Below, one piece after another: positions 1-10,111 of a stretch of DNA of 64,000 bases (position 1 is the first letter of the stretch; each line of letters starts with the position of its first letter). The stretch comes from Lysobacterales bacterium (GTDB lineage: Bacteria > Pseudomonadota > Gammaproteobacteria > Xanthomonadales > UBA2363), in the NCBI GenBank assembly GCA_019634735.1, contig JAHCAT010000009.1, positions 1 through 64,000 on the forward strand. The letters run 5' to 3'. A program made the translations under genes and the position numbers. The notes under the pieces are model-generated. The model had not been told where the DNA came from. It did no database searches and worked only from the letters and a program-made list of their open reading frames with translations.

Positions 1-27
1 GCCCGCCGGACCGGCTTGCGTCAAGTC

Positions 28-53
28 GAAGGCCCCGCCCACGCGGGGCCTTC
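28..53 (+). terminator. Rho-independent-type terminator hairpin of an upstream gene
   Basis: A perfect 11-bp inverted repeat (GAAGGCCCCGC / GCGGGGCCTTC) with a 4-nt loop is followed by GCATTTC. The stem is strong but the T-run is short, so this is probably the terminator of a gene lying before the window. Confidence 0.6.
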
Positions 54-213
54 GCATTTCAGGGGGTCGGTTCGTGTACGACTCCCCTTCCGTGAGGCGA
101 CGGGCCCGCTCAAGTCGTCGACGAGCCGGTTCCACGGGGCTGCAAAGCGCACTACCCTAGGTGCCAGGCCAGGACGCGCGGTTCGCGTCGGGCCTCCCTC
201 CCCGGAGAAATCG

Positions 214-2310
214 ATGACACGAATCCTGCCGACCCTGGCGGCCGGCGCAGTTGCGCTTGCCTTGCACACTCCGGGCATCGCCCGGGCCGATGCCGTCGAC
301 TCGCTGGACGACGCGGGGGAGACGGCACGCCGCCTCGATCGCGTACAGATCACGGCGACGCGCCGCGAAGAGGCAGCCCTCGAGATCCCGGTGGCGGTGA
401 CGGTCGTGGATTCCGAGGACATCCTGCGCATGGCGCCGCAGACGGTTGCCGACCTTCTGCACGGCGAGCCCGGCACCTACGTCCAGCAGACCACGCCCGG
501 CCAGGGCGTGGTGATCATCCGCGGCCTCAAGGGCTCCGAGGTCCTGCACCTCGTGGATGGCTTCCGTCTCAACAACGCGTTCTTCCGTAACGCGCCCAAC
601 CAGTACGTGGCCCTGGTCGATCCGCTCAATCTTGCGGGAATCGAGGCGGTGCGCGGTCCGATGTCGACGCTGTACGGCAGCGATGCCATGGGCGGCGTCG
701 TGCAGTTCCTGACTCCCGAGCCGCGGTTCGCGGGCGCGGACTGGCAGGCGGGCGGTCTGCTGCGGGGGCGGTGGTCCAGCGCCGACCGTAGCTGGCACGG
801 CCGGGCCGGGTTCGAGACCGGGCGCGACGGTGTGGCAATCACCGGCGGCGTGAGCTGGCAGGACGTCGGCACCCTGCGGGTCGGCGGCGGCGAGCGCCTG
901 CCGTTCACGCAGTTCCAGCAGCGCAGCGGCGACCTCAAGCTGCTGCTCACCCCGGCCGGCAGCGCGCATGCGCTGATGGCGTCGTTCCAGTACAGCAAGC
1001 AGCCGGAAACGCCGCGCCACGATGCGCTGGTGCCGGGATTCGGGCAGTCGCTGCCCGACAACGCGGAGTTCCTGTTCAAGCCGCAGGCCCGCGAATTCGG
1101 TCACCTGCGCTATCGCTACACCGACGCCCTGCCGTTCGCCGACGACATCGAGGTCCATCTGGGTCGCCAGAAAGTCGTCGACGACCGGACCACCCGCGAG
1201 ACCGGCACGGCGAACCGGGACCTCGAACGCAACGCCAGCATCCTGCGGGGTATCACCGCGCAAATGACCAAGACCCTGGGCGAACGCCATTTCCTGACCT
1301 ATGGCGTTGAGTGGTACGACGACCGGGTCGACAGCTTCCGCGAGCGCGTCAACATCAATACCGGGGCGGTGACGGCGCGGCCGAGCCGCTACCCGGATGG
1401 CTCGACGATGGCCTCCCTGGCCGCCTACGTGGCGGACGACTGGCTGATCACAGACCGCCTGGACGTCAACCTCGGCCTGCGCTACAGCCGCTTCGACATC
1501 GACCTGCCGCCCACCATCAACGGCATCGGGGTGTCGCTGTCGCCCTCCGATGTGAACGGTCACCTGGGTCTTGCCTTCAAGCTGGGCGAGCACCTGCGCC
1601 TGGTCGGCAATGCCGGGCGCGGCTTCCGCGCGCCCAACATCTTCGACCTGGGCACCTTCGGCGACCGGCCCAGCAACCGCTTCAACATCCCCAACCCGGA
1701 CCTGGCGCCGGAGACCGTGAACACCTTCGACCTCGGCCTGAAGTACGTGGATCCGGCCTGGCAATGGGAGCTGATGGCGTTCCGCTCCAACTATCGCGAC
1801 AAGATCACCTCGGTGCTGACCGGGGAGCTGACCGACACCGGGCGGGCGATCGTGCAGTCGCGCAACGCCACCCGCCTTGTCCTCGAGGGACTGGAATCCG
1901 GACTGCGCTGGATGCCGACGGCGGAATGGCAGGTCTACGCCACCGGCACCTGGACGCGCGGTGACGAACGATTCGAGGGCGAGCAGTATCCCGCCGACCG
2001 GATCCCGCCCCTGTTCGGCAAGCTGGGTGCGCGCTGGGCGTTCGCTCCGGGCTGGGAGCTTGAGGGCTGGAGCGTGTACGCCGGCAGCCAGGACCGCCTG
2101 AGCCCGCGCGACGCCAGCGACGCCCGCATCAATCCGCAGGGTACGGCCGGCTGGGCCACCGTCAATGCCCGGGTGGGCTGGCAGGCCACCGAGGCGGTGA
2201 TGCTGCAGCTGACCGCCGCAAACCTTGCCGACAAGCGCTATCGGGAGCACGGGTCCGGCCTGGACGAGCCCGGCCGCAACCTGTCGCTGGCGCTGGACTG
2301 GCGCTTCTGA
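214..2310 (+). CDS. TonB-dependent outer-membrane receptor
   Basis: Predicted 698-residue TonB-dependent receptor that would import an iron/haem-type ligand across the outer membrane using TonB-ExbBD energy. I chose the ATG at 214 because it follows a purine-rich GGAGAAA and starts a signal peptide ending near ARADA; the open frame further upstream has no signal-like sequence. The plug domain (about residues 45-170) contains the ITATRRE TonB-box-like start and the VRGPMSTLYGSDAMGGVV plug motif. The barrel ends in the aromatic residue F (LDWRF). 'RGFRAPNIFDLG' and 'NPDLAPETVNTFDLGLKY' are barrel motifs typical of haem/siderophore receptors. The substrate cannot be read from sequence. It converges on purD with a 7-nt gap. 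Confidence 0.88.
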   Translation: MTRILPTLAAGAVALALHTPGIARADAVDSLDDAGETARRLDRVQITATRREEAALEIPVAVTVVDSEDILRMAPQTVADLLHGEPGTYVQQTTPGQGVVIIRGLKGSEVLHLVDGFRLNNAFFRNAPNQYVALVDPLNLAGIEAVRGPMSTLYGSDAMGGVVQFLTPEPRFAGADWQAGGLLRGRWSSADRSWHGRAGFETGRDGVAITGGVSWQDVGTLRVGGGERLPFTQFQQRSGDLKLLLTPAGSAHALMASFQYSKQPETPRHDALVPGFGQSLPDNAEFLFKPQAREFGHLRYRYTDALPFADDIEVHLGRQKVVDDRTTRETGTANRDLERNASILRGITAQMTKTLGERHFLTYGVEWYDDRVDSFRERVNINTGAVTARPSRYPDGSTMASLAAYVADDWLITDRLDVNLGLRYSRFDIDLPPTINGIGVSLSPSDVNGHLGLAFKLGEHLRLVGNAGRGFRAPNIFDLGTFGDRPSNRFNIPNPDLAPETVNTFDLGLKYVDPAWQWELMAFRSNYRDKITSVLTGELTDTGRAIVQSRNATRLVLEGLESGLRWMPTAEWQVYATGTWTRGDERFEGEQYPADRIPPLFGKLGARWAFAPGWELEGWSVYAGSQDRLSPRDASDARINPQGTAGWATVNARVGWQATEAVMLQLTAANLADKRYREHGSGLDEPGRNLSLALDWRF

Positions 2311-2317
2311 GCCTGGC

Positions 2318-3625
2318 CTAGCTGTCCGCCAGGCGCGGACCGGGCGCATCGCGGGCGATCGCCCGCCAGCCGATGTCGCGCCGGTGCTGGGCACCGGCAA
2401 AGCCGATCGAGTCGACCCGCGCCAGTGCCCGGTCCCGGGCCTGGAGGACATCGTCGCCGAGCGCGCAGACCGTGAGCACCCGCCCGCCTGCCGTCCGCAC
2501 GCTGCCATCGTCTGCCAACGCGGTGCCGGCATGGAAAACCTTGACGTCGTTCCGGTCGTCCTCGCCCAGTCCGTCGATGGGGTCGCCGGTGCGTCCGCGC
2601 GCCGGGTAGCCCGCGGCTGCCATGACGATGCCCAGGCTGGGGCGCGGGTCCCAATCCGGAGCTACCGAATCGGGGTGCCCGTCAAGCGCGGCCTCGAGCA
2701 CCTCGACCAGGTCCGAGCGCAGGCGCAGCATCACCGGCTGCGTCTCCGGGTCGCCGAAGCGCACGTTGAACTCGAGCACCTTCGGTGTGCCGTCCGCCAT
2801 CACCATGATGCCGGCGTAGAGGAATCCGGTGAATGGCCGCCCCTCGTCGGCCATGCCGGCCAGGGTCGGTACGATCACCTCGGCCTCGATCCGGGCGGCG
2901 ATCTCCGGGGTCACCACCGGCGCGGGCGAATAGGCGCCCATGCCCCCGGTGTTGGGGCCGGTATCGGCCTCACCCAGCCGCTTGTGGTCCTGCGAGCTGG
3001 CCATGGCGACGAAGCGGCGGCCGGAGGCGACCACGATGTAGCTGGCCTCCTCGCCGTCGAGGAACTCCTCGATCACCACGCGGGCGCCGGCCTGCCCCAA
3101 CTCGCCCTGGAAGCAATCGCGCAGCGCGGACTCCGCCTCCGCCACCGTGGTCGCCACGGTGACCCCCTTGCCGGCGGCGAGTCCGTCGGCCTTCACCACG
3201 ATCGGTGCGCCGTGGTCGCGCACGTACGCCAGGGCGGGCTCCAGCGACCCGAACACCGCGTAGCGGGCGGTCGGGATGCCGTGTCGGGCGAGGAAGTCCT
3301 TGCTGAAGGCCTTGGACGCCTCGAGCTGGGCGGCTGCCTGGCTCGGGCCGAAGCAGCGCAGGCCGGCGGCCTGGAAACGGTCGACCAGGCCCGCGGCCAG
3401 CGGCGCCTCGGGGCCGACCACGGTCAGGCCGACGCCTTCCCCGCGCGCCAGGGCCAGCAGGCCATCGAGGTCGGTAATGGCGATCGCGACGTTGCGCAGG
3501 CCGGGCTCGCGCGCGGTGCCGGCGTTGCCGGGCGCGACCAGGACCTCGCTGACCCGGGACGAGCGGCCCAGCTTCCAGGCCAGGGCATGTTCGCGGCCGC
3601 CGCCGCCGATCACGAGCACTTTCAT
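2318..3625 (-). CDS. purD: Phosphoribosylamine--glycine ligase (GAR synthetase)
   Basis: 435 residues, the normal PurD length. The cytosolic enzyme of de novo purine synthesis ligates glycine to 5-phosphoribosylamine with ATP. The N-terminus MKVLVIGGGGREHALAWKL is diagnostic. The ATP-grasp core shows VVKADGLAAGKGV and the catalytic loop EFNVRFGDPETQ near residue 290. It is transcribed away from maeB; the 165-nt divergent gap must hold both promoters. An open frame continues upstream antisense to maeB, but only the part from this ATG onward has PurD content. Confidence 0.97.
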   Translation of the reverse strand: MKVLVIGGGGREHALAWKLGRSSRVSEVLVAPGNAGTAREPGLRNVAIAITDLDGLLALARGEGVGLTVVGPEAPLAAGLVDRFQAAGLRCFGPSQAAAQLEASKAFSKDFLARHGIPTARYAVFGSLEPALAYVRDHGAPIVVKADGLAAGKGVTVATTVAEAESALRDCFQGELGQAGARVVIEEFLDGEEASYIVVASGRRFVAMASSQDHKRLGEADTGPNTGGMGAYSPAPVVTPEIAARIEAEVIVPTLAGMADEGRPFTGFLYAGIMVMADGTPKVLEFNVRFGDPETQPVMLRLRSDLVEVLEAALDGHPDSVAPDWDPRPSLGIVMAAAGYPARGRTGDPIDGLGEDDRNDVKVFHAGTALADDGSVRTAGGRVLTVCALGDDVLQARDRALARVDSIGFAGAQHRRDIGWRAIARDAPGPRLADS

Positions 3626-3790
3626 CGCCAACCGGTCCTCGGGGAGAAGGGCGCGATTATCGCCCACGTGGCGCGCCGCCGAGGGGACGGTCGCCGCACC
3701 GTCCGTGCCGGCGTCGGCCGGCCTCGGCATAATGACCGCCCCGGCGCGCCGTTCCGGCGTCGCCGCAGAACTCCGGACGGACCGCACAGC

Positions 3791-6088
3791 ATGGACAAGG
3801 CCGAGCAACTCAAGCAGGCGGCGCTGGACTACCACCGCGCGCATCCGCCCGGCAAGATCCGGGTGGCGCCGACCAAGGCCCTGGTGACCCAGCGCGACCT
3901 GTCGCTGGCCTACTCCCCGGGCGTCGCGGCCGCCTGCGAGGCGATCGTCGAGGATGCCAACGCCGCCTCCCAGATGACCGCCCGCGGCAACCTGGTCGCA
4001 GTGATCAGCAACGGCACCGCGGTGCTGGGCCTGGGCGACATCGGACCGCTGGCGGCCAAGCCGGTGATGGAAGGTAAGGGCGTGCTGTTCCAGAAGTTCG
4101 CCGGCATCGACGTGTTCGACCTGGAAATCGACGAGCGCGACCCGGACCGGCTGGTCGACATCATCGCCGCGCTGGAGCCCACCTTCGGCGGCGTCAACCT
4201 CGAGGACATCAAGGCGCCGGAGTGCTTCATCGTCGAGCGCAAGCTGCGTGAGCGCATGAAGATCCCGGTGTTCCATGACGACCAGCACGGCACCGCGATC
4301 ATCGTCGGCGCGGCGGTGCTGAACGCCCTCGAGGTGGTCGGCAAGCGCATCGAGGACGTGGTGCTGGCGACCAGCGGCGCCGGCGCAGCGGGCATCGCCT
4401 GTCTGGACATGCTGGTGGCGCTGGGCATGAAGCCGGAGAACATCCTGGCGGTGGACCGCGACGGCGTCCTCTACACCGGACGCCCGGGCATGGACGCCGA
4501 CAAGGCGCGCTATGCGCGCGACACCGACAAGCGATCGCTTGCGGAGATCGTCGTGGGCGCCGACGTATTCCTGGGCTTGTCCGCAGGCGGCGTGCTGAAG
4601 CCGGAGATGGTCGCGGCCATGGCCGAGCGGCCGGTGATCCTGGCGCTGGCCAACCCGAACCCCGAGATCCTGCCCGAGCACGCGCGCGCCGTGCGACCGG
4701 ACTGCATCGTCGCCACCGGCCGCAGCGACTACCCCAACCAGGTCAACAACGCACTGTGCTTTCCCTACATCTTCCGGGGCGCGTTGGACGTCGGCGCCAC
4801 AACCATCAATGAGGCCATGAAGCTGGCCTGCGTCAGGGCGATCGCCCGGCTGGCGCGCATGGAGGCCTCCGACATCGCGGCCAGCGCTTACGGCGGAGCG
4901 CCTGCGGCGTTCGGCCCGGAGTACCTGATCCCGCAGCCCTTCGACCCGCGCCTGCTGGTCGAACTGGCACCAGCGGTGGCGCAGGCGGCAATGGATTCGG
5001 GCATCGCCACCCGGCCGATCGTCGACATGGACGCCTATCGCGAGAGGCTGTGGCAGTTCGTGTTCCGGACCGGCCTGATGATGAAGCCGGTGTTCGCCGC
5101 CGCCAAGCGTGACCGCAAGCGGGTCTGCTACGCCGAGGGCGAGGAGGAGACCGTGCTGCGCGCCGTGCAGACGGTCGTCGACGAGGGCCTCGCCACCCCT
5201 GTCCTGATCGGCCGGCCGGCGGTGATCGAACGGCGCATCGAGCGCCTGGGTCTGCGCATCCGGGCCGGCCGCGACATCGAAGTGGTCAACATCGACGACG
5301 ACCCGCGGTTCAACGACTACTGGCAGCTCTACCACTCGATCATGCGCCGCAAGGGCGTGACACCGGCCGTCGCCAAGGCGATCGTGCGCTCCCGGGCGTC
5401 GGCGATCGCCGCGCTCGCGCTGCGCCGGGGCGAAGTCGACGCGATGATCTGCGGCCTGGTCGGCCGCTACCAGAAGCGGGTCCGCTACGTGCTCGACATC
5501 CTCGGCCTGGACGAGGGTGTGCACGCCCCGGCGGCGGTCACCGCGGTGATCAACGACAAGGGCACCTTCTTCTTCCTGGACACCCATGTCCAGGTCGATC
5601 CGGACGCCGAGATGATCGCCGAGAGCACGCTGCTGGCCGCCGAGCGGCTGCGTTGGTTCGGCATCGAGCCCAAAGTCGCCCTGCTTTCGCACAGCAACTT
5701 CGGCAGCCACGCCGACGCCAGCGCCAGCAAGATGCGCCGGGCCTGCGCCCTGCTGCGCGAAATGGCGCCGACCCTCGAGTTCGAGGGCGAGATGCATGGC
5801 GACGCCGCGCTCACCGAGGCGATCCGCGAGCGGCTGTTCCCCGACTCGCAGCTCAAGGGTGCCGCCAACCTGTTCGTGATGCCGAACCTGGACGCGGCGA
5901 ACATCGCGCTGAACCTGGTCCGGACGTTGACCGATGGCGTGGTGATCGGCCCGATGCTGCTGGGCGTGCGGGGCGCCGCGCATGTCCTGACGCCATCGGC
6001 CACCGTGCGCCGGGTCGTGAACATGACCGCGCTCGCGGCGGTCGATGCCCAGCAGCGCGCAAGCCAGCAGCCCGGCCTGGGCTTCTGA
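3791..6088 (+). CDS. maeB: NADP-dependent malic enzyme with phosphotransacetylase-like C-terminal domain
   Basis: 765 residues, matching the two-domain MaeB architecture. The N-terminal malic enzyme (residues about 15-430) oxidatively decarboxylates malate to pyruvate, supplying [20 protein letters not shown] and the [11 protein letters not shown] metal/substrate segment are visible. A nucleotide-binding glycine cluster ([15 protein letters not shown]) follows. The C-terminal half (about 435-760) is phosphotransacetylase-like and in this family usually acts as an allosteric acetyl-CoA sensor rather than an enzyme. ATG at 3791 begins [15 protein letters not shown], the usual family start. It probably links to aceE downstream functionally (pyruvate node), though transcribed separately. 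Confidence 0.95.
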   Translation: MDKAEQLKQAALDYHRAHPPGKIRVAPTKALVTQRDLSLAYSPGVAAACEAIVEDANAASQMTARGNLVAVISNGTAVLGLGDIGPLAAKPVMEGKGVLFQKFAGIDVFDLEIDERDPDRLVDIIAALEPTFGGVNLEDIKAPECFIVERKLRERMKIPVFHDDQHGTAIIVGAAVLNALEVVGKRIEDVVLATSGAGAAGIACLDMLVALGMKPENILAVDRDGVLYTGRPGMDADKARYARDTDKRSLAEIVVGADVFLGLSAGGVLKPEMVAAMAERPVILALANPNPEILPEHARAVRPDCIVATGRSDYPNQVNNALCFPYIFRGALDVGATTINEAMKLACVRAIARLARMEASDIAASAYGGAPAAFGPEYLIPQPFDPRLLVELAPAVAQAAMDSGIATRPIVDMDAYRERLWQFVFRTGLMMKPVFAAAKRDRKRVCYAEGEEETVLRAVQTVVDEGLATPVLIGRPAVIERRIERLGLRIRAGRDIEVVNIDDDPRFNDYWQLYHSIMRRKGVTPAVAKAIVRSRASAIAALALRRGEVDAMICGLVGRYQKRVRYVLDILGLDEGVHAPAAVTAVINDKGTFFFLDTHVQVDPDAEMIAESTLLAAERLRWFGIEPKVALLSHSNFGSHADASASKMRRACALLREMAPTLEFEGEMHGDAALTEAIRERLFPDSQLKGAANLFVMPNLDAANIALNLVRTLTDGVVIGPMLLGVRGAAHVLTPSATVRRVVNMTALAAVDAQQRASQQPGLGF

Positions 6089-6266
6089 TCCGTACGGCCC
6101 CTGCGCGTCGTCCCTTGATGGTCGACCCGGGCGGGACCTCCGCGCCGGCCATGCCAGCCGCGGGGGAGCGGCTGCACGGCCGGGTCGGGGCTGCGGCAGA
6201 ATGTCCCCCGGGCGGCAGTCCGCCGCCCCGCCGGTCGCTGCGGCCGGCGCCACACGGGAGACCTCG

Positions 6267-6455
6267 ATGTCCGGCATTCTGAAGTCCGTCGCCGCCCTGG
6301 TGATCGTGGTGCTGGCGGCGCTCGCCATTGCCGTGGTGTTCGGCCTGATCAACCTGTCGGCGCTGGGCGAGTACGCCGGCAAGGTGGTCCTGGTCGGCTG
6401 CATCGTCGCGATCGCCAGTGGCGCGCTCGCGCTGCTGCTCGGCAGGCGTCCCTGA
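6267..6455 (+). CDS. Small two-helix membrane protein
   Basis: 62-residue hydrophobic protein, almost entirely two predicted transmembrane helices (about residues 5-28 and 38-58) ending in GRRP. The ATG at 6267 follows GGGAGACC, a good ribosome binding site. Small inner-membrane proteins of this size are common in Xanthomonadales, but I cannot assign this one to a function. It lies between maeB and the long aceE leader and has no partner gene close enough for an operon. Confidence 0.6.
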   Translation: MSGILKSVAALVIVVLAALAIAVVFGLINLSALGEYAGKVVLVGCIVAIASGALALLLGRRP

Positions 6456-7170
6456 GCGCGTCCCTCCCGGCGATGTCGGCGGGCCGACCTGCCGGGGGGC
6501 GGTGGCACGTATGGCCGTTGCGCACGACTGGTGATCCCGCCGCGCCCCCCAACGCCGGGCCGGGCAGGCGGGCCGAGCGGGCCGCTTCTTGGTTGCACGC
6601 TTGCTGATCAATGGCTTGGGAAGCATTCGGCCTGGCCCGGCGAGGGCGAGGAAAGCGTGGCCACCCACGCTGTCGTTAAGGTAGACTTAACGGCCCCTGC
6701 CACTCCGGGGTGTGGCGGGAATCGCATTCCAAGAAGACGACGTCATGTGGCATTCGGGGCTGCGGCGTTACCAAGCGCGCCGCAGCCTTACTTTATCGAT
6801 GCCACCTGGACACGTCGGCCACCCTGCCAGCGGACGCGCAGGCCCGGCCAGGTCTCGGATGGACGGCCTCCGCCCATGTGACCCGCCCCGTCGTGCGACC
6901 ACCCCAGTACGGGCAGCTCCGTTGTGCAAAGGTGCGTTATCCCTGTTGCGCAGGTGCCCGACAGGCTCCGCGCCGATCAAGACCCTTCCTTCCAGAGTCG
7001 CGGTGGATCAGCTGCGGACCAGCGGCGGCTGACGTCCCCGCTGCCTGGTGCCGGTACTCGACGGCCGGAGGCAGCGGGCCGCTGTTCAGCGGCCTGCTAG
7101 ACTCGCCCGCTGCAGCAACGACACCGATCGTCGCCGTCGTCGACGGCGCCCCGACGCGAGACCCAGCGCC
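6456..7170. other. 715-bp non-coding region upstream of aceE
   Basis: No convincing gene was found on either strand: the short open frames here lack domain content and ribosome binding sites. The stretch is less GC-rich than its surroundings and contains a 6-bp inverted repeat GTTAAG-GTAGA-CTTAAC (6675-6691) and a strong hairpin at 6758-6787. It probably holds the aceE promoter and a long 5' leader, or a small RNA. Confidence 0.5.
6758..6787 (+). other. Perfect 10-bp hairpin in the aceE upstream region
   Basis: GGCTGCGGCG (6758-6767) pairs with CGCCGCAGCC (6778-6787) around a 10-nt loop, then TTACTTTATC follows. The stem plus T-rich tail looks like an intrinsic terminator or attenuator, or the 3' end of a small RNA, about 380 nt before aceE. 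Confidence 0.5.
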
Positions 7171-9882
7171 ATGAACGCCAGCCAGGACCCCACCCGCAAC
7201 GACCTCGATCCCGTCGAGACCCGCGAATGGCTGGACGCCATCCAGGCGGTGATCGGCAGCGACGGCGCCGAGCGCGCCCACTTCCTTCTGGAGCGCATGA
7301 TCGAGGAGACCCGGCGCGCCGGGGGGCACCTGCCGTTCCGCCTGACCACCGGCTACCACAACACCATCCCGCCCGAGCGCGAACAGCGCAGTCCCGGCGA
7401 CCAGAACCTGGAATGGCGGATCCGTTCGATCATCCGCTGGAACGCCCTGGCCACCGTGGTCCGTGCCAACCGGCGCCCGGGTGAGCTGGGTGGCCACATC
7501 GCCAGCTTCGCCTCGGCCGCGACCCTCTACGACGTCGGCTTCAACCATTTCTGGCGGGCGCCCCATGAGGGCCATCCGGGCGACCTGCTTTACATCCAGG
7601 GCCATTCCAGCCCGGGCGTCTACGCGCGCGCCTTCCTGGAAGGCCGGATCAGCGAGACCGAGCTGGACCGCTTCCGCATGGAGGTCGACGGCGGCGGCCT
7701 CAGCTCCTACCCGCATCCCTGGCTGATGCCGGACTTCTGGCAGACCCCGACCGTTTCGATGGGCCTGGGCCCGATCATGGCCATCTACCAGGCGCGCTTC
7801 TGCAAGTACCTGGAGCACCGCGGCCTGTTGCCGCGCTCCGACCGCAAGATCTGGTGCTTCATGGGCGACGGCGAGACCGACGAGCCCGAATCGCTGGGTG
7901 CGATCACCCTGGCCGGCCGCGAGAAGCTGGACAACCTGGTGTTCGTCATCAACTGCAATCTACAGCGCCTGGACGGCCCGGTGCGCGGCAACGGCAAGAT
8001 CATCCAGGAGCTGGAGGGCGCCTTCCGCGGTGCCGGCTGGAACGTGCTCAAGGTGGTCTGGGGCAGCCGCTGGGACCCGCTGCTGCAACGCGACCACGAG
8101 GGGCTCCTGCGCCGGCTGATGATGGAGACCGTCGACGGCGAATACCAGAACTGCAAGGCCTTCGGCGGCGCCTACACGCGCGAGAACTTCTTCGGCAAGT
8201 ATCCGGAGACCCGCGCCATGGTCGAGACCATGTCCGACGAGGACATCTGGCGCCTCAACCGCGGCGGCCACGATCCCCACAAGGTCTACGCCGCCTACCA
8301 CGCGGCGATGAACAGCGACGGCATTCCGACCGTGGTCCTGGCCAAGACGGTCAAGGGCTACGGCATGGGCAAGGCCGGCGAGTCGCTCAATCCCACCCAC
8401 CAGACCAAGAAGCTGGACGACGAGGCGGTCCGCGCCTTCCGCGACCGCTTCCAGATCCCGGTGCCGGACGAGCGCATCGCCGAAGTCCCGTACTACCACC
8501 CGGGTCCGGATTCGGAAGAGGTCGGATATCTCAAGGCACGCCGCGAGGCCCTGGGGGGTTCGCTGCCGCAGCGTCGCGCACGCGCCAGCGAGAGCCTTCC
8601 GGTGCCTGGCCTGGACGCCTTCGAGCGTCTGCTCAAGGACACCGGCGAGCGCGAGATCTCCACCACCATGGCCTTCGTGCAGGCGCTCAACATCATCCTG
8701 CGCGACAAGCAGGTCGGGCCGCGCTGCGTGCCGATCGTCGCCGACGAGGCGCGCACCTTCGGCATGGAAGGCCTGTTCCGGCAGATCGGCATCTACGCGC
8801 CGGAAGGCCAGAAGTACAAGCCGGTCGATGCCGACCAGCTCATGTACTACCGCGAGGACCAGGCCGGCCAGGTGCTGCAGGAAGGCATCACCGAGGCGGG
8901 TGCGTTCTCGAGCTGGATCGCCGCGGCGACCAGCTACAGCACCAACGACCTGCCGATGCTGCCGTTCTTCATCTTCTATTCGATGTTCGGCATGCAGCGC
9001 ATCGGCGACCTCGCCTGGGCGGCCGGCGACATGCGCGCGCGCGGTTTCCTGCTGGGCGCCACCGCCGGCCGCACGACGCTCAACGGCGAGGGCCTGCAGC
9101 ACGAGGACGGCCATTCGCACCTGCTGGCCGGCAACATCCCCAACTGCCGGGCCTACGACCCCGCCTTCGCCGGCGAGGTCGCGGTGATCCTCCAGGACGG
9201 CATGCGCCGCATGCTGACCGAGCAGGAGGATGCCTACTGGTACATCACCCTGATGAACGAGAATCACGGCCACCCGGCACTGCCCGACGATGCCCGCGAG
9301 GGCGTGGTCAGGGGCATGTACCTGCTGCGCGATTCGGGGTTCGGGGCCCGCGATGCAAAGGCCAAGGGCAAGGCCGGCGCGCGCCCGCACGTGCAGCTGC
9401 TGGGCTCCGGCGCCATCCTGCGCGAGGTGATCGCCGCTGCCGAGCTGCTCGACACCGAGTTCGGGGTCAGCGCCGACATCTGGTCGTGCACCAGCTTCTC
9501 GGAGCTGCGTCGCGACGGCATCGAAGCCGAGCGCTGGAACCGCCTGCATCCCAAGGCCAAGGCGCCCCGGCAACCGTGGATCACGGGCCTGCTGCAGGGT
9601 CGGGCCGGCCCGGCGATCGCCGCCACCGACTACGTCCGTCAGGTCGCCGACCAGGTGCGCGCCTGGGTTCCCATGCCCTACACCGTGCTGGGCACCGACG
9701 GCTACGGCCGCAGCGACACCCGCGCCAACCTGCGCCGATTCTTCGAGGTCGACCGCTACTGGATCGCCCACGCGGCAATCGCTGCCCTGGCCGAGCAGGG
9801 CCAGAAGACCGCCGACGACGTCGCCCGCGCCATCAAGACCTTCGGTCTGGACCCTGACAAGCCCAATCCGGCGACGGTCTGA
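7171..9882 (+). CDS. aceE: Pyruvate dehydrogenase E1 component (homodimeric)
   Basis: 903 residues, close to E. coli AceE (887). The thiamine-diphosphate enzyme decarboxylates pyruvate and passes the acetyl group to the E2 lipoyl domain. The thiamine-binding motif GDGETDEPES... ending NCNLQRLDG lies near residues 232-270, and YYHPG, EDGHSHLLAGNIPNC and YWYITLMNENH segments are typical. ATG at 7171 starts MNASQDPTRNDLDPVETREW, in line with family starts. No E2 or E3 gene follows, so aceE is monocistronic here; aceF and lpd must lie elsewhere. A long non-coding leader precedes it. Confidence 0.97.
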   Translation: MNASQDPTRNDLDPVETREWLDAIQAVIGSDGAERAHFLLERMIEETRRAGGHLPFRLTTGYHNTIPPEREQRSPGDQNLEWRIRSIIRWNALATVVRANRRPGELGGHIASFASAATLYDVGFNHFWRAPHEGHPGDLLYIQGHSSPGVYARAFLEGRISETELDRFRMEVDGGGLSSYPHPWLMPDFWQTPTVSMGLGPIMAIYQARFCKYLEHRGLLPRSDRKIWCFMGDGETDEPESLGAITLAGREKLDNLVFVINCNLQRLDGPVRGNGKIIQELEGAFRGAGWNVLKVVWGSRWDPLLQRDHEGLLRRLMMETVDGEYQNCKAFGGAYTRENFFGKYPETRAMVETMSDEDIWRLNRGGHDPHKVYAAYHAAMNSDGIPTVVLAKTVKGYGMGKAGESLNPTHQTKKLDDEAVRAFRDRFQIPVPDERIAEVPYYHPGPDSEEVGYLKARREALGGSLPQRRARASESLPVPGLDAFERLLKDTGEREISTTMAFVQALNIILRDKQVGPRCVPIVADEARTFGMEGLFRQIGIYAPEGQKYKPVDADQLMYYREDQAGQVLQEGITEAGAFSSWIAAATSYSTNDLPMLPFFIFYSMFGMQRIGDLAWAAGDMRARGFLLGATAGRTTLNGEGLQHEDGHSHLLAGNIPNCRAYDPAFAGEVAVILQDGMRRMLTEQEDAYWYITLMNENHGHPALPDDAREGVVRGMYLLRDSGFGARDAKAKGKAGARPHVQLLGSGAILREVIAAAELLDTEFGVSADIWSCTSFSELRRDGIEAERWNRLHPKAKAPRQPWITGLLQGRAGPAIAATDYVRQVADQVRAWVPMPYTVLGTDGYGRSDTRANLRRFFEVDRYWIAHAAIAALAEQGQKTADDVARAIKTFGLDPDKPNPATV

Positions 9883-9887
9883 GCGGG

Positions 9888-9914
9888 CGCCGGCGCCGGT
9901 TGGAGGCGCCGGCG
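9888..9914 (+). terminator. Hairpin just after aceE
   Basis: Perfect 10-bp stem CGCCGGCGCC / GGCGCCGGCG with a 7-nt loop starting 6 nt after the aceE stop codon. There is no T-run, so it is a terminator-like or 3'-protecting hairpin rather than a textbook intrinsic terminator. Confidence 0.5.
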
Positions 9915-10111
9915 GTCCGGCCGCACCCGCCGCTCCGGATGCTTCCGCAGGACGCGCAAGCGAGGCGGTCGGGATCGCCTCGTATCGCGGGCGACAAGCC
10001 GTTGGACGGTGAACGCGTGATCGACACCACGGCGATCCGGCCAACGGGAGCGGACCGCGCCACGGCGCGGAGTTCATCGGCCGCAATGGCGGCCTCAAGC
10101 ATGCAGCCGGG

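Noticed and set aside
54..213. Possible cobalamin riboswitch before the TonB-dependent receptor
   Set aside because: The B12-box core and the conserved GCCACTG and CCGAGACC-type segments could not be found; the receptor plug also looks more like the iron/haem type.
2611..6598. Very long open frames antisense to maeB and purD
   Set aside because: They arise from high-GC codon bias. Only the PurD and MaeB portions have family motifs; the rest are arginine/alanine-rich shadows.
6712..7032. 106-codon open frame in the aceE leader
   Set aside because: No ribosome binding site, Arg/Pro-rich, and it overlaps the hairpin at 6758-6787; better seen as non-coding.
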